This document shows, in pieces, positions 14,032-27,375 of a DNA stretch of 64,000 nt (its first letter is position 1; every line of letters begins with the position of its first letter). Location: NCBI GenBank assembly GCA_018873245.2, contig JAEMBT020000004.1, positions 8,473,073-8,537,072 on the forward strand, in the 5' to 3' direction. A program made the translations under genes and the position numbers. The stretch is from Archegozetes longisetosus. Lineage: Eukaryota > Arthropoda > Arachnida > Sarcoptiformes > Trhypochthoniidae. The notes below the pieces were generated by a model that saw nothing but the letters and a program-made list of their open reading frames with translations, was not told the DNA's origin and made no database searches.

Positions 14032-14747
14032 TTATATGTAGAAATATAAAAATAGTATAACTATGGCTAACACGCGTTAATGGCTTCAACATTAATAATT
14101 AATACTGATGCCATCATTTAGCGAATATTTTTTCATTTTCTTATTTCCAATGAAACAATTATTGTTAGAGTTGCAATAGTTGTTATATTAATGGCTAGTT
14201 TTGATGGTTCTCTTAAAATACATTCAATATTTATTATTACTGTTTGAGTTATGATGCGTTGCATATTATTATTAGACTAACATTACTGGTATTGGCACAA
14301 AACTAAAAAACTAACACAATATAAATGATACAGAAGAGAGATCTAGATCTGCATTATATTTCTTCCAAACCGATTGGGATTTGCGTTCAGACATCGATCG
14401 ACTCACGCAAAAGTGAAAACAAATACAATAACTGCCTCTACATATCACAACTGGTTCAGCTGTAATAACTTTCTCAATCCTTTTCATTTTAATCATCCAA
14501 ACCATTTTTCTAATCTGCTCTAAATTTAATCAATGTTAACATTTAAATACATGTCAAATGTGAGATCAGTTTGTTTTGTTAATCACTTATATGTATTTTA
14601 CTCTTATATATAAGTATATATACTTTATGAACATTTTATGCCTAAGTTTTTTAGTAAACATTTTTTTGATCAAAATTTTTGGTGAAACTTTTTTAGTGCA
14701 AGTCTTTTACGATTCTCAATTTGAGACCCTCTATAAATCTAGGGTTT

Positions 14748-14776
14748 AGAAAAAGTTTCCTTGAGAAACTTTTTCT
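14748..14776. repeat. Perfect 12-bp hairpin with 5-base loop
   Basis: AGAAAAAGTTTC (14748-14759) is followed after CTTGA by its exact reverse complement (14765-14776). The stem is A+T-rich. It could be a cruciform, the stem of a small RNA, or part of a decayed mobile element; no flanking evidence decides. Confidence 0.9.
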
Positions 14777-16186
14777 CAATTTATACCTTTTGTTGAAACG
14801 GAGGTTTATGGTTTATCTCAATCTTCTCAATCGCATCATATCATCAAATTGATTGTGAAGTACTTGTGTGAAACAGATTCAAATGCAAACAGATTTATAC
14901 GAGTAAAGTGTTTTTATTGAAAATGCTCACAAGAATGACACATAAAATCATTAGTAGCAACTGTTCATATCCTCTACAATTGCATTCAATTTCATGAGTA
15001 GTGCTTAAGTTTGTTTTAATGGATTAAAATCGAGTGGATTTGAATTTATTTTTGTGGAAATGGATTTGAACGGCATTTATATAGAAATAGAAACGAAATG
15101 AGCACAACTAAAAGCAGTTTATATCAATCATAAAAGTTAATTGTTTGCTGATATATAATGCTGACTAAATCTCTTTGTGAGCGTATTGTTTATATTTAGT
15201 GTAATATAAAACTTTTGTATGACAACTATTAACATGAGTGACTAATTAATTACAGCGTAACAATTAGAGTATGACCCCCTCAAATGTGAGCGTTGCTTTC
15301 ATTCTATTCTAAACGCTTCTACATTTGACCACATTCAATTGAAAGTCTAGCTAAAATCTAAGATATCTACTTTGATCTATAGCATTAAGTAGCATCAAGT
15401 ACCACACCATAATGCTTTACACCTAAGTATATTTTTACCAAAGCTTTCTATATTTCCTCAATCGTCTGTAGCTCAAATCAATTTGTCGAATATAAATTTG
15501 AATTTATTATCTTCCAATAATTGAAGTATTAATATAACTGAAAACAATGAAACTGAAATTTGCATATCAACTACAAATTCAACATAGTTGAAGAAAGTTC
15601 ATTAAGTTTTTTACATTTAAGCTTTGAATGGACTGCTGTCTGAAATGGATAAGCATAGAGTGAAACACAACAACACTAACCTAAAAGTAGTAACTTGAAT
15701 GGGCTGTGGGTTCATTTACTATTTTTGAATTATTTGATTGCTATTTGTTAATTTAACCACAACTTGAACCTTAAAGCCATTTTACGACTTTATCAATACT
15801 GAATCATTTTCGAATAGGGACTAAACTGGAATCACACGAGACTTTATATAATTAAAATTGGCATTTAGTAATTAAGAACAAATCTTTATTAGTAGTTTCA
15901 ATTCACAGTTGATTCCAATGGCCAAAAGCCATTGCAATCACTTCTTCCTCTTCACTAAAGTTTTTTTCCGAAACATTGTTTCATCCGATTTATGTTAAGA
16001 AAGTTGGGAAATCTTCAAATCCCGATTGGTTTCAAATCGCACCATCACTTAATCAACTCTAACTCCCAACAAAACAGTCATCTCATTAGCGAACTCTTTC
16101 AATGGTTTGGACCTAAAAACTTTTCATTCCAATCGAAAGGAAAGAAAAAAGTGGGAAAACCATTCGGCTTAACAAACGATTCCAAT

Positions 16187-16188
<2 letters not shown>

Positions 16189-16253
<65 letters not shown>
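16189..16253. repeat. Compound (TC)n(AC)n microsatellite
   Basis: A pure CT tract of about 22 units passes directly into about 11 CA units. Open frames across it on both strands consist of Ser-Leu/His-Thr or Arg-Glu/Cys-Val repeats and are not genes. Confidence 0.97.
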
Positions 16254-16254
<1 letters not shown>

Positions 16255-19200
16255 CAAAGCTGATGCAAACTTTTTCTCTTATATTCATTTTTCCACAGAT
16301 TCTTATAAAAGATGACCAAAACTGCCAGAACAAGATTCACATATGGTTATGACATTCGGATGTGATGAATCAAAGAAAATAATGCTATAATGCTTGTTGA
16401 ATTCAATTGATAGAACATCATAGATCATACGAAATGGTTATAACAAACAAATAACTTATGCAGAGCACCACAAACACAACTGTATATTAAGATAAAACAT
16501 GATAATAACTTATAAATTGGATATCACTTCTCATATATAATTTGTCCGTTTGAAAGCTTCTCTTCATTATGAATAGTATTTAGTAAACAATTTTGTTGAA
16601 CAACATGTTATCTAAACAAAATTCAATTGATATTTCCTTATTGAATGAAGTTCTTTTAACTTAAAAATACTTTCTTCATAAGAATATTAAAATTTTTCAT
16701 TTTATTACAAATCAAGATTTCATTGAATATTTTGTTTCTTTTTCTCATATTTATATTCGTCTCACAGAGTTTTGTATCCATATATGATTTTCTGTTTTAT
16801 AAAAATTGAAATTTTGAATACTAGATAGAATTGAAACATTATTAAGAGACCAACATTGAAATCCTCATAGGCTTAGTTGTAATGCGAACAACAGCTTTCT
16901 CTGCAATATTCAAAGCTAAGTCGACTCCAAGTTTCATACAATCAATTTATATAACAAAACCTGAATCAAACATTTATTTACAAATCAAAATCTAAATTGA
17001 GCCAGCAAACAACTTTTAATTATAATATTGAAAATAGAAAATTTGTCGTTCAATATTTCGTTCAATTTTGAGCACTAAAATGAAACAAACGATTGAATCC
17101 TGAAAATGAAATACTTTGTAGAAATTATTGAAAGCAATTGTAATCTATTATTAATTGAAATTGATTCGAAATGGTTTATACTTTAAAAACTATACAAACC
17201 ATATATTTGAGATGAAATCAACTTGAAACGAACGTTTCTGGGAATGCTTTTATGAGATTACCTCTAAAACAGTTAGTTTTTCATACACTAAATCTTAGAT
17301 ATGTCTATAAGAACAAACCATAAAAACAGAGAGAATCTAATCAAATCTAGTATTGTTTAATTAAGTTTATGTTCAATTTTTGTGATTTAGACCAAAGCTT
17401 CTGATATACACTGTATTCTAGGGCGCACTGTGTTTCATATAAGCTGATTGTTATAACGCTCGATTCAAAGTTTATTTGCTTATATCATATTATTTGTTCT
17501 GCTCCCAAAAATCAATCATTAAAAGTGAATTACAAACTATTCAACTGAAACAGTTCTGGAAAGTGTTAGATTATTTTAGGTGAAACTCATTTATTTAGCG
17601 ATATTGGGATGCAAACAAGAGTTTGATTACTGAAAAGTTAAAGATGACAATTATTTATCAGTCATTAACTATATTTTAAGTATGAATAAATTTGATGAGC
17701 TTTATTCTGGAATGCGCTCATTATGGTTGGTAATAATCTATGCAATTATTTAAAAATATCGCTCAAATGTTTTGCCCTGAATGACCAAAACCGAAAAAAT
17801 TTGTAATTAACTAAATTGTGTTGAAAACCTATTGTTAGAACATTGTTCTGCTTTATGTAGTTTTCATTTGACATTTCTCAACAAAATTATTTGTCCAGAA
17901 AATGAAGTCTAAAAATCATGTCTTAATGTTACAAATGTGACAATATTTTCATTAAAATAAGTCACCACTTGAACTAATTCTTCTGCATTCATTATAATAA
18001 ATGGCTTAATATATTGATTGCATTCTTTAAAGACTTGAATATTAATGCTGTTAACATGTTTAAGTGACAATCAGATGCATCTCAATTATAAATGCAGTAA
18101 ACTTTATGAGTGATCAAATCAGCTTTGAAACGAAGTGTCTTTAAAGGATGAAACAGCGACTCAGACACGAACCTATCTGTTCAGTATAAGCTTAACTGAA
18201 AAATCATCATTATTAAAGCAAATAATGCATTAAAAATATTTAGTCATAAGCTTGCAATCAAGATTGAGCTGTTTATGCTTTAGGTGAATAATTGATTAGA
18301 AAATAGAGTTTGAAAAGTTTGAGAAATATTATACTTAGAAAATGTGTTGAGAAAAGTCGGTTAACTGACTTGCGAGCAAAAGTCGATAGTAATGTAATGT
18401 CGCTTTTTTCCAGACTCAGCATATTTTAGTACTTGAATCGGCAAAAAACCACTAATTTATATTCTTAGCCATCATGTGCTTTAAAATAATAAATAATTAG
18501 CAATTATTTGCGTTATTAGTTAAACATTAGAGCAAGTTTAGACACTCATTAAACGACTTCTTTTCAATGAATGAGTCAAACATAAGTTGAAACTGTGTAT
18601 AAACAATAGAGAATAAATTGAATGAGAGTGAGTTCTAAGTTGGAGTCACGGTTGGCAGAATGCAATCTTTGGTAATGACTGGAATGACTGCAAGGAAACA
18701 CGTCCACTTGTATTCATAAATGGAAAGTTCATGCGATCACAATTATTTGTGATGGACTACGAGACGAGAATACCTCGGCTTCTGCTCTTGTATGAGTATT
18801 GGACGATAAAGTTAGTAAGAACCAACAAAAATCTGGCAAAAAAAGCAGCGAAAAACCAGTCTAAAACCAGCCTGAATGAAAAAACTGAGTGGAAAAAATC
18901 TGTTCAGTAAATAAAATTACATTATATATATATATATACTTATACTTATTTGATTGAAAAAATGCTGAGCTTTACAATGACTAATCTTTCAAATTTGACA
19001 ATAGATTTTTCATAAAAACCCAAGTTATCAGAAAAGTCACCCTGTCTCCAGTAAATGGTTCAATCATTTCTTTTTTATATTCTTTGATATCACAAACAGA
19101 ACTATTGTGACTGTGATAAGGCATTTAAAGAGAAACGATTTGGAGAAAGCAATGAGAGAATCGATTGAACGCCTATAAGACGTTGTGATGCCATTAATAA

Positions 19201-21641
19201 AGAATTTACATGGAATATATAGAAGGCTATGTATAGTTTAGTGGAGTCAATGAAAAAACTAACGTACTATCGGTTGAAAATGTTGTATTTATTTAAAAAA
19301 TAGCAAACGTATAAGTACCAAAGGTTAAATTCAATTATGTCTAATATGTTGGTTGAGCAGTTGAACAAGTTTGGATTTTAATCCACATAAAAATGAGAAA
19401 CTATCGCATTCATCAAATAAATTGCAATTATATCTCATAAATCCTATGACCACAGCTTTAATGATAGTTTAGTTTTTCAAATTAGTTTTAGTGCTTAATT
19501 GCCATTAAATCATATAAAAGTTTTTTTTTCTGATATCAATCTCATAAATAGAGCCAAATAAAAAATTCATTAAATAAAACGAAATGAGATTTTTTCAATT
19601 GCTTAAGCCCTGAAAAATGGAATTTCCGAAATGAAATAACGGAAAACTTTATTAAGTCGAGCATTCCTACCATTCTTTATCAAATTCCTTTCAAATGCTT
19701 TTCTTTCTGAACATTAGCTTTTGAGAAAAAGATTTTTGAATCGATAGTACTTCGCGACTGAAAACTGGAGTGTCAGATGAAATAGCGATGACCTTCTCGT
19801 TATGATTTGAGAGGAATAAGAAATATGACAATTTTGCAAAAGCAAACATAGTATTGAATCAATTTGTTTCTCTCTAAATGCTATCAATAATGTATGAATA
19901 ATAACTTTTCCTACTTTACTAACATTAAATGCTAACTTTTACATTTTGATTGATGTTTGTAGTAAACAAACTGATCCACGCATTATTCCTACTGATAATA
20001 TGGGATATAATTGGCATTTCGTTTGGCAATCTTCTCAAACAGATCGAACCCTTACAATCACTCCCAGAAAGAGAGAAGAGATGAAGCATTTAATGGTGCT
20101 CTCAACAAATCATCCGAGTCTTACTACACAAGACAATAGTGGGTGGAAATTGCGACCTGCTTTAGACAATTTAGTGCCCATTCTTACGATACATTCACAT
20201 ATAAGCTATAAGTTATTTCTTGCGATTGAAGTTATTCTCAATTGAAGATAATATGCTATATTTCTACAAATACGCCTTTATCTGTACTTCTTTTCTATCT
20301 GAAGGGGAATCGACGAGTCCCTCATCCAGAGAATGCCTCCAGAGATTATGGTATAAACCAACAGATGCCTTGAAAATTCAGCTGGCTTCAATTATTTTTG
20401 CTTCAGATACATTTTCATCCCATCCCAAGCTGGTCAGCATGTAATTGAGCTGACGAAAGATCAGGCTTACCAGTCAACGAATCAGTTGTGCCTCCACTGA
20501 CAAAACTGACTTTCAACTCAATTCCGTCTGTGTAATGGTTAGTGCATCAGAACAGTTACCAGAGTTGCTTTGATTCAATCTTATTGCCTCCTTTGAGAAG
20601 AAGACACAAAAGCCAATGTATATATTGAGTAGATTAAGTGAATGACTCAAAATGACTGGCATTTAATATATGAAAGATTTAGCCACAATATCGCACTTAC
20701 TTTATCAAAAATGTAACATTTTTCCTGACAGTTTCAATGAGGGCAAAAATGGTGTACAACAGCAATAATGACATAGAGGCAAAAATAGAAAAAAGTGTAG
20801 AAACAAGCAGAAAAACAACCACAGCTGACAATTTGTATAATATATGATGCTATTGTACTAATATTATAAGTGCTCAGAGACAGAGCTTCTATCTATGCAT
20901 ATTGAAACTATTGGTTGGCGATATTATTTATAAATTGTTACGTTTTCTCTTAAGCTTTAAGTTATTTGCGAAGAGTTTTTTCTTTTTATATAAAAGAAAA
21001 ATGACATATTTCAAGGATTTCAACCACACAGATGTTAAACGGAAACGTGAAGCAATGCATTGCATAAATCAAAAGTGTAATGATCGCATTGGTGTGCATT
21101 TCTAATGCTGAGTGTGCATCGAGGGAGACAAGATTTTCTTAGACTGCACCAGCAATCGGTAATTCATGATTTGCAACTTTCACTCAACAAAGTCACAAGA
21201 AATTTGGTATTTCAATCTTTTGCACGTCCTGTTTATGAATATTTAAAAATCATGCAGTACTTTAAACCAATGCTTTTCTTATGACTGATGGTATTATTAC
21301 TTGCGTGCGATGCTTACAAGTTGCAAATTTTATGTTTTCCAATACATATATAAATTCATATTCTGGCACAGAATATTCTATAATAGTGGTAAGAAAAAAG
21401 AGAAAATACTAGGATTGAAAAAAATGCTCAACGTTTTTTATGTCTTGTATTGGAGAAGCAATGAATATGATACTATGATAAGTGTATAAATCTGTTTTCA
21501 TATACGGTGTGTATATAAAACTGGAGAAAATCATAGTAAAACAACATAGCCATAGAGCCATACGCATGACGCGCCCCAATCACATCACCATTTATATTGT
21601 TAGGTCTGCGCATTGCATTGCATTGCAATGTGATCCCCAAC

Positions 21642-21713
21642 TACTTCACTTCATTCATTCTTTCTCATACCTTAACAACTTTGTGAAGAAGTCGAGTCGA
21701 GTGAAGTGAAGTA
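21642..21713. repeat. Inverted repeat, 15-bp arms
   Basis: TACTTCACTTCATTC (21642-21656) pairs with GAGTGAAGTGAAGTA (21699-21713) with one mismatch, across a loop of about 42 bases. It could fold as an RNA hairpin or be the remains of a small inverted-repeat element. No target-site duplication was evident. Confidence 0.8.
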
Positions 21714-21733
21714 AAACTATTGGCAATAGTTTT
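21713..21733. repeat. Near-perfect 21-bp palindrome
   Basis: AAAACTATTG and its exact reverse complement CAATAGTTTT are separated by one base. The palindrome starts where the 15-bp inverted repeat at 21642-21713 ends. Confidence 0.9.
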
Positions 21734-23236
21734 TGTTGGCCATAATAGTTTGGTATAAAGTTATAGCTGTTTGTTAAAGTATATACGATTTAGTGTATGG
21801 GGGAGTTGGCGTAAAAGACAATTTATTGGAAGTGAAGCTTTATTGTGATGACAAAATTAATGCCACTGTCAACTATGTTGGCTCTATTTTCATAGTACAT
21901 TTTGTCAACTTTAAAACACCCAAACCAAACTAATACCAACACCGACACCAACATATTTCAGGTAAGAAAACATCAATTCTCAACTTTTCTAACACTTTAC
22001 CCCAACATCAGCTTCTTATCGGCTTTTTTGAGTTAATCAAAGTATTTAATCATCTGATTGTTGCCAAACATATCAATACTGATTTGGTCCTGTGGCGATT
22101 CTCAGACAACAAATAGATTATTGAATAAATAGGGCGACGTAAACAAGATGGCAATCAAGATCAGCTTTATTAGTGTGCGTTCAAATTAAACATGTCATTG
22201 AGTGATGTTGACTGTCAACATCTCACAAGCAATGAGCAACAGTCGCCCTACAGTTATGTTTAACTAATATCTCTCTCTTTCTCTCCTTTTTATCCATCAT
22301 CAGCTTTCGTTTCATATCTCTATTACAATCTTTTTGTCTATTGGCTTAATTACCGGAATTACTTTTAATTGTTTGCAAATTAGCCAAATATTGAGAAGAG
22401 ACATTTTTTGAAAGTTTTAGAAATCACTTTAGAAAGTTAGTACTTTAGTTCCGAAATTTCAAAATTAGTATTCTGCCAACTTTGTCAAACTTTGTTGCAC
22501 GTTTGCAACTCTTAATTTTTAATGTAAAGTTTACATTGACTTCATTAGAATAAATGTTTAACGTAATAAAAATAAACCTATTCTAAAAATTAGCAGAAAT
22601 TTCGAAACAGTAGCCATCAAATTTTGAATTGACCAATTCTAGAACTCATGTGATCTACTAATTAGACATATTTAATAATTTATGTTTCTCAGTTGGCTCT
22701 TCAAAGTGATTTTATTGAGTTTAAAAGCGTCAACTTCTCCAGAATAATGCGGTACACAACAAATATATTTACTTTTGGTTTTACCATTAATAAATCTACT
22801 TCTATGTAAAAACAATCCCAAACATTCATTAAAAATTCAATACACAATCGATTTTATAATGAATAAACTTTTCATATTTCATAATCATTTGAAACTATTT
22901 TCATTAAGGAAAGTTTTTATGGTTTTATATCAAAAATTAATCCTACTTCCACTCATTTTGATTTGTTGTTTATCATTAAGAAACTTATTTTAGTTAAAGT
23001 TATATTGAGTCTTCACATGAAATTTTGTTCACAATCTTCTCAATCAAAAGTTGAAAGCTAAATTTATTGATTGAAGTCATCTCTACAGATTAGGGCTCTT
23101 TTTCAGTTTAGAATATTTGTGATCAAATCTCAATTCATAAGTGGCGAACAATGAGTCAGCAGTCGGGTTTTGTAGTGCTTTAATAGGTTAGGGCTTTTAG
23201 GGGGGTTCATCAATATGGTTACACACTAGATAGACC

Positions 23237-23264
23237 CTCTTAGAAGTGTTGCACTTTCTAAGAG
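23237..23264. repeat. Hairpin, 12-bp stem with one bulge
   Basis: CTCTTAGAAGTG (23237-23248) and CACTTTCTAAGAG (23252-23264) are reverse complements apart from one extra T, with a 3-base loop. The loop is too tight for a typical microRNA precursor, and no function is apparent. Confidence 0.85.
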
Positions 23265-23936
23265 TACTACATAGACGCCACTTTTCGTTAAAGCTTACGA
23301 GCATTTATAATAGAAAGAGAAATAAAATGTTAATAAAAATCTCTATCAATCATAAAATGAAAAATGCTATGTCTAATACCAATAAATAAATTGATTCGCT
23401 AACTCCCACAATAAAAACTAAATTGGTTCTTTGGATTTGACTCAGATTTTACAATGGTTTCTATGTGTAGAAATAAGATTTTGAAACTTTAGTCGGAAGG
23501 ACTAAGAGTTTTCGCAACAACTTATCATCAATTGAATAAGAAACAGGAGTGAAAAAGCAGTTTTGTTCACTAATTAATTGGTAATTTGTGAGCTTTTTCA
23601 AGTGGGTAGGATATAAAAACTTGATATCAGTTTTATGTTGTCTCAAATTAACATTTTAGTAAGCAATTAACTTTAATTGAAAATATATGACATCTCTTAA
23701 TAGGTTTGTGCATTTTCACTCATAAACTGCTTTTCACGTCATATCGTTAATAAAAGTTTAAGAAACATTTTTCGTTATATTTACTTAGGCAGAAAAATAA
23801 ACTCCATATATTTTTTATTGACTGTTTTTCTAACATTTAAAAGTAAGTCACAAATATATATAGCTAACAATAGTAAAAAAATATTAAAATAGATAAGTCA
23901 ATACAATAAATTTAAGGGAAGAGAGAGGGAGAAATA

Positions 23937-23939
<3 letters not shown>

Positions 23940-23991
<52 letters not shown>
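23940..23991. repeat. (GA)n microsatellite
   Basis: About 26 uninterrupted GA units, preceded by a shorter degenerate GA-rich stretch from about 23920. Confidence 0.97.
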
Positions 23992-23993
<2 letters not shown>

Positions 23994-26059
23994 TTGGCAT
24001 AATGATATTGTGATAGTTTTTAATGAGGAGTAGAGAGTAGTGCCTGGCGACAGGCAGTATGCTATGATGTTGATTGAAATAGCGTGCTATAGCTGTGCAG
24101 CAAAGTTCGCGTGCCTGCTTTTAATAAATTTCCGAGTAGGCACCGAAATCCTAAGCCTTTTTCGTGCACTATTGCATTGTTTCAACTTGAACCAAAAACA
24201 AACACAATGAAAGAGTTTCCTAATCAGTGTTGTATGTACTCTATGTGCGGAATAGCGGTCCTGCTCGCTATCAAAGCAGGATTTGTGAGCATCGTTTTAG
24301 ATGAATGAATACATCTTGAAATGAAGTCTACTATTGTATTAAAGTGGATGAAGAAGAGACCACAATCTTTGCAAGCAGAGATTTTGGTGCTGCAAATTTG
24401 ACCCATTATTCTTTGCCTTTTATAGAAGAGAAAACGTGAGCCTGTAAGAAATGAACGTCTGTTAGTATTTTCGCTTTCATGTAACTCTTCTTCTATTGTA
24501 GGCTAGAAAAAGCGCATTTCTCTTCCTTTTCAGATCGAATGTTATAAAAAGTTGTATTAAACGAATATTATGCCTTATTCTTTTTATACAATAACAGCAA
24601 ATGTTTATAACGTTTCTATTCCAATATTCCAAAGTTATCATAACGATAGGCGTGACAAAAGCATTTTAATTGTTTCAATCACTTATCAATACTGGGACTA
24701 ACCATTTGGGACAAATTGTCTTCTCACTCATTCTAATCAAAATGTTTATATCCACAACTATTAAGCTTTCAGTGATAAGTTAGCTTGAAAAATCTTAGTT
24801 AATCTCAAAGTATTTTCATGTAAATGTATGACTACTTTAGTAGCTATTAATTTATCACTTGGTGCCAAATTGAATTTTGAAACTTTTTGGTGTTTTACAG
24901 AAAAGCTCTAACCGCCTAGCGACTCGCTATTATTAGTAAACTATAATTAATTAATAATAAATAATTGATAGGAAAGTTCTGATTAGAGAGCTTTAAGCGG
25001 CTTATGTATAGCATTTCATACAGGTTTTGCGTTTGGCTAACATTAATAGTGCTTATTATAGCACTGATTATTATTGATTTGCTTAATGAATATCTAGCGA
25101 TGATTTTAGTACAACTGTTCGACCAATTGTGGACATCCGAAACTCTAATCATAAATGGAAATATTACTTTTTCTCTCATTTAACTGTTATTATTTCTCAA
25201 TAAATTGCATTCAATTATGAGAATCTGGTAGTGTTTTCATGGTATCAAGTCTGGAATTGGAGTGAATTACATAAACGATGGATAATAGTTGAAAAGTGAC
25301 AGCTTACTTTTGCAGTGAAGCAGACATGCGGTTTATTAATATGAAGTAATAATATAGCGCAAAATTAATTAAGCAGAGACTAGTACTTCAAATTATTGTT
25401 TTAGTGGTGTTTGTCTGTTTGATTTATTACAAACAAGTTTACGAGCGCTGTTAAGCCATTTCATGATATGTTTGCTTTTAACTACTGCTTCCACTAGCAG
25501 TTTACGCATATTTTATATTCAATATTCTCCAACTGAACAAATAAATATCGACTTCAAATCCCACTTTTTTCCAACATTAAAGTAGAAATTATTGGAAATC
25601 AAAAATTAAGTCAAGTTGCAATGTATGGCAGCTGTTTGAATGATTTTGTGCGGACTCCACCCGCGTATTTTATATTCGTTCACAATGGAAAAAGTGCAGA
25701 AACTGTTCATTTTGTTCATAGTGTTCATCATAATCCGCTAAAGCGCATGAATTTGACATAAAGCGCAAAAGGGCAATAAATTATTAAAGCTTATCAGATT
25801 TCTATACATACATACCTCTAATTATTATTGTTTCACACTTGACAGCACATCATACATATATGCACACACACAGCAATCATGAATTTGCTAATTAACCTTT
25901 TCATTGTAAGGCACTTACGATTCTTTTCTATTATAATATCAACCATTAATGACCAGACATTCTTTCCTCTAAAATTTATTATTGACATTATCTTACTTTC
26001 TGATGCTTATCTGTAGTACCTTTTACTATACGTAGGGCTTAAGTATGAAAACGCATTCT

Positions 26060-26061
<2 letters not shown>

Positions 26062-26092
<31 letters not shown>
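26062..26092. repeat. (GA)n microsatellite
   Basis: About 15 uninterrupted AG units in intergenic DNA. Confidence 0.95.
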
Positions 26093-26094
<2 letters not shown>

Positions 26095-27301
26095 CGAGCT
26101 GACTAAAGCTAGCTTTTCAATGCATTATTTTCTGTCTGATTGTGCATATAATATATTGAGTGAGAGAACTGTTCCACGGTATGACTCAAAATCTGTCCAT
26201 TAAGGATTTTCAATGTTGATTTTGCACATATTAGTTTTGAGCACATATATGAGCTATATATGAGTTTATAGAAAAAACATAAATCACACGCGATTCTAGT
26301 GACTCGAAAGTAGTTCTCATTTTAGCCCAAAGTTCTGGATTAAAACCTATTGCAGTGCATTACTTATAAGTCCATTTGATAATATTTTGCCCCCGAACAG
26401 AAACGTGATTCTGAGTGGGGATTGATTTTTAAAAGAGATTTCATAATACTTACTTACATTAAGCAATCGCTTTTATGGATTAATGTTTCCATATCGACAG
26501 TTGATCCCTATCCATGTTCTGAATGTTGTGAATCGCTACCGCAGTCTCGCGATGCCATAATCAGAAAAATATGAGTTTGAAGACTAGAAGCAATAAACTA
26601 GACTAAATTGTTTATGAGCGTATGGGGGATATAGTAAAATACCAAACTCACACGTAAAAGATAAATAAATAAAATATATATATTGCAAAACTTATTATTC
26701 TTCTCTATACTACTTCTTACTATACACAGCCTTATGAGGACTTCATTGCTGTTAGAGGTTTATATAATATTGCAGAAAAGTGGCTCAATATGATTGTATC
26801 GCTGAGAATAACATAATCAGGTTTATCATGAGTGCATCATAAAGTATACATTTTAGTGCATAGTGTTGTTACTGAACTTCTGCTCTCACTCTATAATGCA
26901 AAGTTTTACACAATAAGTCTGATAGTGCTCTACTTTAGCAATAATGCAGATTATATTGCATGAACATAATGGTCGATTCGGTTGTCTCTTGTAATACTAT
27001 GCTTTCTTATGAGCCGCAATACAATATTTATTTACCTAAACAATTACCTGAATTAATGCAGAGTAGACGTAATATCAGAATTGGTTGTCTAAGCCCAGCG
27101 TCTAAATTGCGAGCAAAGATATTTTTAAATTTGATGGCTTTAAAATATTCAATATCCATTTTCTAAATTTGTTTGCACACTGTTTTGCCGTTGCAGCAAA
27201 ACTCTAGTCAATTGAATAAATCACTTCCTCATAAACGAAATATAACTAAATTAGGTATTCATCTCAAGTATTGTTGCACTTCATTTCTATTTGGAAGTCG
27301 T

Positions 27302-27375
27302 TAAATACTAGTTCATTGTTTTGATAATTATAAGAGTGAGCTAAATATTAATTATCTCATTCATACTAGTATTTA
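27302..27375. repeat. Inverted repeat, 11-bp arms
   Basis: TAAATACTAGT (27302-27312) is matched exactly by ACTAGTATTTA (27365-27375). A second inverted pair, GAGCTAAATA inside the loop and TATTTAGCTC at the right arm, overlaps it. The arrangement resembles a small inverted-repeat element, but no flanking duplication was seen. Confidence 0.8.

Larger units (their letters stand above)
9094..16188. other. Intergenic A+T-rich DNA, no recognisable gene
   Basis: No coding exon could be supported. The stretch holds the minisatellites at 11126 and 13990 and the perfect hairpin at 14748. The small open frames in it are short, lack domain-like composition and are not supported by splice-site pairs. 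Confidence 0.6.
16254..23939. other. Intergenic A+T-rich DNA, no recognisable gene
   Basis: No exon with a recognisable domain was seen. A patch at about 19950-20580 is less A+T-rich and open in more than one frame: a 99-codon frame at 19946-20245 and a 74-codon frame at 20220-20444. In the latter half another frame also reads protein-like but contains stops, so it could be decayed coding DNA. Hairpins are listed at 21642, 21713 and 23237. Confidence 0.55.

Noticed and set aside
15992..16340. Open frames of about 107 (+) and 75 (-) codons
   Set aside because: Their length comes from the CT/CA microsatellite, which is stop-free in these frames; the flanks carry no recognisable domain.
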